From NCBI GenBank assembly GCA_959604655.1, contig CAUHCL010000069.1:1-11598 (forward strand): DNA of 11,598 nucleotides. The letters are read 5' to 3'. Under the pieces are notes generated by a model. That model saw only the letters and a list, made by a program, of their open reading frames with translations. It did not search any database and was not told the DNA's origin. This stretch comes from an uncultured Alistipes sp. Lineage in GTDB: Bacteria > Bacteroidota > Bacteroidia > Bacteroidales > Rikenellaceae. Each line of letters starts with the position of its first letter. Position 1 is the stretch's first letter. Position numbers and translations under genes: made by a program. Below, in pieces: positions 7,150 through 11,598 of the stretch.

Positions 7150-8571
7150 TCAGTTGTTTAAGATGCGCTTTATTTGTCGGCGATCACAATCGATACGCCA
7201 TTCGTAACCTTGATCGGTAAACATCTTAACTCGAAATATCACAGATCCGCAATCGTTATGGTGTATCTCCTCAATTGTCCCTTCTCTGTTTTCATAGCCG
7301 ATTTGCACGACGATTACCTGCTCTCCAGGTTTGGGGGATAGCTCGCCGATAGGGTGTATTTTCATATCGGGTGAAAAAACGCCGATCGCATTTTGAAAAC
7401 GTTCCATATCTCTTTGGGAGATAACGGCATAAGGCGCATCGGGAGTATTGGTCAAACGATAACACCATGCTTTGCTGCCTATTGCTTGAAACATTGACGT
7501 GACACTTTCGGGATGAATCTTAAAGAACACCGTATTTGAAATGAACGGATGATCTTTGAAAACGATTTTATTACCGACTTGTTTTCGGATCGTTTCACAA
7601 GGATAAAATAGCTCGGGGGCGGGCTTTATCGTTTCGGAAATCTCCTTTTTCAATTCCTCGAACTTGGTTCCCTTACGTAAATGCATGGCATACCATCCAG
7701 GCATGTCATCCATTAACATTCGGCTAACGGATTTTATCCATCGTGTCTTGTTTCCCGGCGTCGCTTCGACGGGTTTGCAGAACTGCGGTATCGCATACGG
7801 TGCAACTCTGCCGACACACCCTAATGCTTCTGAAGCCGTAGCGCCGCATTTCATGGCGAACGCCGCCCACATTGAACCATTCAGCATATCGACGTCCAAG
7901 TTTTTTATGGAAATATTTCCCCTCAAAGCGGATTCAAGTCCATTGGCAATGTCGGAGTATATCTGTGCGGTCGTCTTATAAGATTGCTTGAGATCGAAAA
8001 CATAATCCCGTTTGGCACTTTGGTTTCGCTCTATAATAATGCGCGAAGCATCATCATAATTTGCGGTATCCCGTTTTTTCAACAACGCAATCTCCTTAAA
8101 TGAGATGGCTCCGTTTAACATTGAGAAGAGAAATATATCCTTGAAGGTGTTATAATTCTCAGATGGATTCCACGCACCTCTCAATGTTTGAAGAATATTA
8201 TTGAACGTCTGATCCGTTATTAGTCTTTGGGATCCCACTTCGGGTTCTGACAGCTGTTTTACGAGTATTCTCGGCGAACAGCTCGGTGAAATGAGCCCTT
8301 TTTTGATTGCGGAGTTGAGCAGACTATTTAAGATATTCAAATACCCTATAACGGTATTCCTTGTGAGCCCTTGGCGTAATAATTGAGCTGCCCAATCGGA
8401 TACCATCATATCGGATATATCAGCCAAAGAGAGCCGATGACCGATAATAAAACAATCGAGTTCCGAGATCGCGCGACGGTATTTCAACGAGGTTTCCGCG
8501 CCTAAATCGGAAAGCCTTGATCGGAAAAATTTAATATAGTCAGAATTGGTATGTAGCTTATCGGCAGCCAC
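7150..8571 (-). CDS. Fusion regulator: degenerate tyrosine-recombinase domain plus NusG/UpxY-like domain
   Basis: The 473-residue product has two parts. Residues about 10-110 read as a helical core-binding (SAM-like) domain of tyrosine recombinases, and about 115-265 as the remains of the catalytic domain. The catalytic residues are gone: the first Arg region is MLNGAISFKE (151-160), the HxxR box has become LNGSMWAAFAMKCG (230-243), and the later His position is Cys in LGC (250-252). From W293 the protein aligns with the UpxY encoded at 9139: WYAM, then an F-x-P strand (322-324), the HPFISNTVFFKI segment, a DMERF helix (388-392), and a KOW-like PGEQVIVVQIGYENREG (415-431). I infer a specialised antiterminator for the left operon whose DNA-binding part may recognise the control region. 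The start is GTG at 8571; the frame is stopped at 8592-8590 and no ATG lies near the N-terminus. It runs divergently from upxY. Confidence 0.8.
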   Translation of the reverse strand: MAADKLHTNSDYIKFFRSRLSDLGAETSLKYRRAISELDCFIIGHRLSLADISDMMVSDWAAQLLRQGLTRNTVIGYLNILNSLLNSAIKKGLISPSCSPRILVKQLSEPEVGSQRLITDQTFNNILQTLRGAWNPSENYNTFKDIFLFSMLNGAISFKEIALLKKRDTANYDDASRIIIERNQSAKRDYVFDLKQSYKTTAQIYSDIANGLESALRGNISIKNLDVDMLNGSMWAAFAMKCGATASEALGCVGRVAPYAIPQFCKPVEATPGNKTRWIKSVSRMLMDDMPGWYAMHLRKGTKFEELKKEISETIKPAPELFYPCETIRKQVGNKIVFKDHPFISNTVFFKIHPESVTSMFQAIGSKAWCYRLTNTPDAPYAVISQRDMERFQNAIGVFSPDMKIHPIGELSPKPGEQVIVVQIGYENREGTIEEIHHNDCGSVIFRVKMFTDQGYEWRIDCDRRQIKRILNN

Positions 8572-8593
8572 TTGCGTGTGTGTGATATTTTAC

Positions 8594-8600
8594 CCTCCTT
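8594..8600 (-). promoter_or_regulatory. Perfect AAGGAGG Shine-Dalgarno, oddly far from the GTG start
   Basis: The minus strand reads AAGGAGG here, unusual in Bacteroidales, where such sites are little used. It ends 22 nt before the GTG at 8571, too far for normal use. An in-frame ATC at 8586-8584 lies at the expected spacing, which would add five residues if used as a start; GTG with little Shine-Dalgarno help is still the simpler reading. Confidence 0.4.
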
Positions 8601-8630
8601 AAAGATTTCGATAATTATTCTCTTCCTGCC

Positions 8631-8658
8631 GTTTTGGGGAGTATCTTACCCCTAAAAC
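8631..8658. other. Stem-loop in the leader of the left operon
   Basis: Arms GTTTTGGGG (8631-8639) and CCCCTAAAAC (8649-8658) pair over nine base pairs with a single bulged base and a nine-base loop. It lies between the left inverted repeat and the fusion gene. No U-run follows on either strand, so it is not an intrinsic terminator. It could be a leader RNA structure for a NusG-like factor; this is inference. Confidence 0.45.
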
Positions 8659-8733
8659 AGCAGTTAACCTAAATCTTTCCACAACATTTTTCATGTCGCA
8701 GAAACCTGATGATGCAACCGAGAAGTCACACTC

Positions 8734-8747
8734 TCTTGCCAAGAGAT
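8734..8747 (+). repeat. Left inverted repeat of putative invertible promoter (IRL)
   Basis: The sequence TCTTGCCAAGAGAT is the exact reverse complement of 8917-8930. The repeat is itself a near-palindrome (TCTCTTG-C-CAAGAGA, 8732-8746) with an asymmetric centre, as expected of a recombination crossover site; it could alternatively be a protein-binding dyad. Confidence 0.75.
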
Positions 8748-8776
8748 GGGAATAAAGGAAATACTTCACGCATACA

Positions 8777-8798
8777 ATAAGTTACACATACAACTTAT
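8777..8798. repeat. Dyad ATAAGTT-N8-AACTTAT inside the invertible segment
   Basis: Perfect 7-bp arms at 8777-8783 and 8792-8798 are separated by 8 bp. The shape suits an operator or recombination-enhancer site. It lies far upstream (about 75-95 bp) of the -33 box in the present orientation. Function unknown. Confidence 0.4.
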
Positions 8799-8870
8799 CA
8801 TAAATTGCAGTATGGATATGCATTTTGGCCTGTAGAAGGCTGAAATAATTTATTGAATATAGAACAGAAA

Positions 8871-8902
8871 TTTGCTTATATCCGATTTATTGGTTAATTT
8901 TG
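8871..8902 (+). promoter_or_regulatory. Bacteroides-type sigma-A promoter facing upxY
   Basis: TTTG (-33 element) at 8871-8874 is followed after exactly 20 bp by TAATTTTG at 8895-8902, a full match to the -7 consensus TAnnTTTG. Transcription should start near 8908-8910, giving a leader of about 230 nt before upxY that runs through the right inverted repeat. Confidence 0.75.
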
Positions 8903-8916
8903 CATTGGAATAAATT

Positions 8917-8930
8917 ATCTCTTGGCAAGA
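8917..8930 (-). repeat. Right inverted repeat of putative invertible promoter (IRR)
   Basis: ATCTCTTGGCAAGA is the exact reverse complement of 8734-8747. Its central GG against CC in the left copy keeps the two sites in inverted orientation. It lies about 8 bp downstream of the predicted transcription start and contains the TTG that opens the leader ORF. Confidence 0.75.
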
Positions 8931-9116
8931 ATACATATATTCGGTGTAAAACGGATTCTGGGACTATTTTATGGAGTTCGCATTCTGTTTATAGCCGTTG
9001 AAAGTTATTTGAGGCAAAGAGAAAATAACGTAAAAGCGAAAGACTTGTTTCGAGCTTTTTCCGATGCGGTTGTAACTACATGGCCTACAATGATGTACTT
9101 GGCTGTGGGGGAATAG
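8922..9116 (+). CDS. Possible leader peptide/small ORF ahead of upxY
   Basis: A 64-codon frame opens with TTG at 8922, inside the right inverted repeat and only about 13 nt after the predicted transcription start, and closes 22 bp before upxY. No in-frame ATG occurs until codons 57-58, near the end of the frame, and no ribosome site is evident. The product would be basic with one hydrophobic stretch (ILGLFYGVRILFIAVESYL, residues 12-30) and a charged middle. I recognise no family. It fills nearly the entire upxY leader, so translation through it could influence Rho access or the hairpin at 9032-9059. It may equally be a chance open frame in untranslated leader. Confidence 0.3.
   Translation: MARIHIFGVKRILGLFYGVRILFIAVESYLRQRENNVKAKDLFRAFSDAVVTTWPTMMYLAVGE
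9032..9059 (+). other. Leader hairpin upstream of upxY (possible attenuator)
   Basis: AAAAG-CGAAA (9032-9041) pairs with TTTCG (9048-9052) and CTTTT (9055-9059), with a two-base bulge and a six-base loop. The descending arm ends in five T. It is weak in G+C, so an intrinsic terminator is possible but doubtful; it could be a pause or antitermination element. Confidence 0.3.
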
Positions 9117-9138
9117 AAGAATTGCGTATAAGTTAAAT

Positions 9139-9690
9139 ATGGAAGTCAGGGGCGATAATACAGAAGTATGTTGGTATGCAATGCGCGATCTCTCACGCCG
9201 TCATGCCAAGGCTCCTGCATATAAAGTACTTACGGATATGGGTTTCGAAGTCTTTACGCCTATGACTCGTAAGTTGGTCGTAGAGAAGGGACGGCGTAAA
9301 AGCAAAGAAGAACCGTTTATGCAGGATCTGCTTTTCGTACACACTGTACGAGAAAAGTTGGACCCGATTATCGGTAAAATAAGGAATTTGCAGTACCGAT
9401 ATATACATGGCGGTTATTGCGAGCCGATGGTTGTTCCGAATGCTGATATGGATCGGTTTATTCATGCCGTAAGTTCGTCTCGCCTGCCGCGATTCTTTCG
9501 TCCCGAAGAGATTACGAAGGATATGTGTAAAGGACAGTATGTACGAATCGTCGGTAGCGCTCTTGATGGTTACGAAGGTTATCTTATCACTATTAATGGT
9601 TCAAAATACAAGCGTCTGGTGGTTGCTTTACCGAATCTTATGACTGCCGCCGTAGAGGTTATGCCTGAATATATCGAAGTATTGGCATAG
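9139..9690 (+). CDS. upxY: UpxY-family transcription antiterminator (NusG-like)
   Basis: The 183-residue product is a specialised NusG paralogue of the kind that opens Bacteroidales capsule operons. By analogy with Bacteroides fragilis UpxY it would bind the elongating polymerase on its own operon leader and prevent early termination. The NGN domain spans about residues 10-118, with CWYAMRD (11-17), the FEVFTPM strand (36-42) and the PFMQDLLFVHT core (59-69). A linker leads to a KOW domain at about 131-160 (KGQYVRIVGSALDGYEGYL). It is the first standard gene of the right operon, about 230 nt from the predicted start of transcription at the invertible promoter. The ATG at 9139 keeps the NGN domain whole. 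It resembles the C-terminal half of the fusion protein across the divergent control region. Confidence 0.93.
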   Translation: MEVRGDNTEVCWYAMRDLSRRHAKAPAYKVLTDMGFEVFTPMTRKLVVEKGRRKSKEEPFMQDLLFVHTVREKLDPIIGKIRNLQYRYIHGGYCEPMVVPNADMDRFIHAVSSSRLPRFFRPEEITKDMCKGQYVRIVGSALDGYEGYLITINGSKYKRLVVALPNLMTAAVEVMPEYIEVLA

Positions 9691-9883
9691 GTAAATGATG
9701 AATCCTAAATCGCAGAATCTCGTCGGATCGACAGCATTGTTCCGCAGTTGTATTTCGATACGGAATAAAGTGACATGCAGAGCAAAATCCTTATGACCGC
9801 GACAAATTGTTGCTCCCGATCCGCTTATCCTGAGGCAGACTATGCAGGCAATGATAAAATTCAGAAGTGAATATTAACAAACA

Positions 9884-10141
9884 ATGCGTAATCTAAACAT
9901 TATAGTTATGACTGCATTTGATATTATGATAATAGCGGCAGTTCCGATCGGATTGCTCGCGATATGGTTTGGAATCTTCGTGCATCGTATCGGTTGGAGC
10001 AATATGCGCAAGGAGTTGAAGTCGAGGATGGACCAGAGCGAGTGGTATGACGAGGAGGGTAATCATGTCTATTACGACCGAAAAATAATTCGTTATCAGC
10101 AACGCCGAAAAACAAAAACATCAGTATCGGATAACGAATAG
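9884..10141 (+). CDS. Small single-pass membrane protein, hypothetical
   Basis: I do not recognise a family for this 85-residue product. It has a hydrophobic segment at about residues 6-32 (MTAFDIMIIAAVPIGLLAIW is the core), then a strongly charged tail with an acidic patch (WYDEEGNHVYYD, 54-65) and a basic, lysine/arginine-rich end. The topology would be an N-terminal anchor with a cytoplasmic tail. It lies 193 bp after upxY and 77 bp before the dehydratase gene, on the same strand. In Bacteroides the gene after upxY is usually upxZ, an inhibitor of other UpxY proteins; this product is shorter and carries a membrane anchor, so I do not call it UpxZ. An alternative start exists at M9 (9908). 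Codon pattern and continuity support a real gene, with moderate certainty. Confidence 0.6.
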   Translation: MRNLNIIVMTAFDIMIIAAVPIGLLAIWFGIFVHRIGWSNMRKELKSRMDQSEWYDEEGNHVYYDRKIIRYQQRRKTKTSVSDNE

Positions 10142-10218
10142 AGTCTCATGAGCAGATCTGTGAAAAGATCATCGAAGTAATAGGACATTGTAAAAAATGG
10201 ATTATTAAAACATCGGAA

Positions 10219-11598
10219 ATGTTGTCATTGCGAAAATATATAGAGGGCTATTTCAGTGCTCGTCTGATTCTGTTTATCGACTTGGCCGTATCGGGGGCTT
10301 CATCGCTGTTCATAGTATTTCTGGTCGGAATATTCAAAAACATATATGTATCTGGATGGTTTCTGATACAATGGTTGGCGGTAGCCGTAGCGGCATCCGC
10401 ATTGATGTTTGTCTGTCTTAAGACTTACAAGTCTATTATTCGACACTCTACGCTGCGTGAGATATCGTTGTTGAATATAGCCGTATTAGGCAAGACTCTG
10501 TTCATGGCGATCCTGCTTTTTGTACTTGAACATCCGATCCCATATTGGTCTTTGCTGTTTGACTTTTTGCTGACGTTTGGGGCGTTGGTGTTGTTGCGCA
10601 TAGCGATGATAACCACATACGATTTAATTCGCAGGCGCCGTAATGACAGCCGAAACGTACAAAGAATCTTTATATACGGAAACGGGGAGAAAGCCGTATC
10701 GCAGGAGGTGCGGTTGCGCAACTCTCCACATTACAGAGTTGCGGGGTTCCTTACCTATGGCACAAAGTCCGAAAAGCATATTTTGGCGGGGTACGAAGTA
10801 TTTTATTTCGAGAATGAAAATGATTTGCAGATATTGCGTGAACGCTATGACATAGACGGTATCTTATTCCCTTATTATGCCGATGCGCAGCGTGAACAGG
10901 AACGGCTGTTACGATATTGCCACAAATGCGGGTTGCAAACTCTTATCACGCCATCCATCGACACCATCAGCGACGGTCAAGTCCCCAGACCTGTTCGTAA
11001 AATTAGAATCGAGGATTTGCTTGGGCGTGATGAGATAACCATATCGATGGATGAGATCGTTTCCAATTTTGCGGATAAGACCGTATTGGTTACGGGTGCT
11101 GCAGGTTCGATAGGGTCGGAGTTGTGCCGACAGTTAGGCAAACTCGGGATCGGTGAATTGGTGATGTACGACAATGCCGAGACTCCGTTGCATAATCTGC
11201 GTCTGGAGTTTGAGTCGCGGTTCCCTAATTTGAAGTTCACGCCTGTTATCGGTGATGTGCGCTTCCCTGCCCGTCTTGATTATGTTTTCCGTAAATTCCG
11301 TCCTCAGATAGTATTCCATGCTGCGGCATACAAGCATGTCCCGTTAATGGAAGAGAATCCGTGCGAGGCCGTGCTGGTCAATGTTGTCGGTTCTCGAAAT
11401 GTAGCCGATAAATGTATAGAGTACGAGGTAGAGAAGATGGTGATGATCTCGACGGACAAGGCGGTAAATCCTACCAATATCATGGGATGCACGAAGCGTT
11501 TGGCCGAAATCTATGTGCAGTCGCTCGGACTGGCGATGATGTCGGGCAAGGTCAAAACGCGTTTTGTGACGACGCGCTTCGGTAATGTGTTGGGTTCT
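10219..11598 (+). CDS. WbpM/CapD-type membrane nucleotide-sugar 4,6-dehydratase, N-terminal part (cut by window edge)
   Basis: The frame stays open to the window edge, giving 460 residues of a protein that is usually above 600. Four membrane segments (about 14-38, 45-67, 84-103, 108-128) are followed by a degenerate Rossmann segment (IFIYGNGEKAV, 150-160), and then the catalytic short-chain dehydrogenase domain with the NAD loop VTGAAGSIGSE (291-301). The catalytic set is S411 with STDKAVNP, M422 and K426 in NIMGCTKR, the Ser-Met-Lys arrangement of the long WbpM-like enzymes in place of Ser-Tyr-Lys. Known members convert UDP-GlcNAc to UDP-4-keto-6-deoxy-GlcNAc, the first step to QuiNAc, FucNAc or bacillosamine-type sugars. 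The ATG at 10219 is the first in its frame after the stop at 10132. It is the first biosynthetic gene of the right operon. Confidence 0.93.
   Translation, partial: MLSLRKYIEGYFSARLILFIDLAVSGASSLFIVFLVGIFKNIYVSGWFLIQWLAVAVAASALMFVCLKTYKSIIRHSTLREISLLNIAVLGKTLFMAILLFVLEHPIPYWSLLFDFLLTFGALVLLRIAMITTYDLIRRRRNDSRNVQRIFIYGNGEKAVSQEVRLRNSPHYRVAGFLTYGTKSEKHILAGYEVFYFENENDLQILRERYDIDGILFPYYADAQREQERLLRYCHKCGLQTLITPSIDTISDGQVPRPVRKIRIEDLLGRDEITISMDEIVSNFADKTVLVTGAAGSIGSELCRQLGKLGIGELVMYDNAETPLHNLRLEFESRFPNLKFTPVIGDVRFPARLDYVFRKFRPQIVFHAAAYKHVPLMEENPCEAVLVNVVGSRNVADKCIEYEVEKMVMISTDKAVNPTNIMGCTKRLAEIYVQSLGLAMMSGKVKTRFVTTRFGNVLGS

Larger units (their letters stand above)
8734..8930. promoter_or_regulatory. 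Putative invertible promoter element (phase switch)
   Basis: A 169-bp segment is bounded by perfect 14-bp inverted repeats and carries one strong Bacteroides-type promoter pointing right, with its -7 box ending 14 bp from the right repeat. Phase-variable capsule loci of Bacteroides are known to be switched by inversion of such segments. Here the segment sits between two divergent operons. As drawn, upxY and the right operon are on. Inverted, the promoter would lie at about 8762-8793 and read left, giving a leader of about 180 nt before the fusion gene. No comparable promoter facing left was found in 8572-8916. No intact recombinase gene is in the window. Confidence 0.7.

Noticed and set aside
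7150..8571. Reading the recombinase-like protein as an active integrase marking a mobile element
   Set aside because: Catalytic motifs are missing, no attachment-site duplication or tRNA is seen, and the C-terminal half is NusG-like.
8732..8932. Treating the two TCTTG-N-CAAGA sites as a pair of operators rather than crossover sites
   Set aside because: Possible, since each site is nearly palindromic, but their inverted match over 14 bp with a promoter between them next to upxY fits an invertible promoter better; kept as the main rival explanation.
9695..9796. A 33-codon ORF (ATG ATG start) between upxY and the small membrane protein gene
   Set aside because: Too short, no recognisable features, and a chance frame of this length is common; the 193-bp gap is better left without a gene.
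9799..9813. Imperfect dyad GCGACAAATTGTTGC
   Set aside because: Short and mismatched, with no promoter near it.
1..11598. CRISPR arrays, tRNA or rRNA genes, insertion sequences
   Set aside because: No regularly spaced repeats, no cloverleaf or rRNA-like segments, and no transposase frames were seen.

Overview
The window looks like a gut-type member of the order Bacteroidales. The signs are an UpxY-family antiterminator at the head of a surface-polysaccharide operon, a promoter of the Bacteroides -33/-7 type (TTTG, then TAnnTTTG), and AT-rich rather than Shine-Dalgarno leaders. Family or genus cannot be fixed; an Alistipes-like relative is possible but is only an impression from the UpxY sequence.

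Layout. Two surface-polysaccharide operons point away from each other from a shared control region at about 8572-9138. The left operon (minus strand, running from 8571 off the left edge) reads: a 473-residue regulator fusing a degenerate tyrosine-recombinase fold to a NusG/UpxY-like domain; a Wzx-type flippase; a membrane O-acyltransferase carrying a C9 tract at its 5' end; a DegT-family sugar aminotransferase; a class I/II amino-acid aminotransferase overlapping an ATP-grasp ligase; a GNAT acetyltransferase; and a family 2 glycosyltransferase cut by the window edge. The right operon (plus strand) reads: a possible 64-residue leader ORF, upxY, an 85-residue small membrane protein, and a WbpM/CapD-type membrane nucleotide-sugar 4,6-dehydratase cut by the right edge.

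Control region. A perfect 14-bp inverted repeat (8734-8747 and 8917-8930) flanks 169 bp. Inside, close to the right repeat, is a textbook Bacteroides promoter firing rightward into upxY. This is the layout of a phase-variable invertible promoter, caught in the orientation that turns the right operon on. Inversion would aim the same promoter at the fusion regulator and the left operon. I find no comparable promoter facing left, so the segment may be a two-way switch choosing between two polysaccharide programmes, each led by its own NusG-like regulator.

How the genes would work together. The NusG-like regulators would let polymerase read through the long operons. The dehydratase, aminotransferases, ATP-grasp enzyme and acetyltransferases would make and decorate amino sugars, the glycosyltransferase would build the repeat unit, and the flippase would export it. 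The C9 tract in the acyltransferase could add a second, independent layer of on/off variation. None of the recombinase catalytic residues expected for inversion are intact in the fusion protein, so an inverting enzyme would have to be encoded elsewhere.
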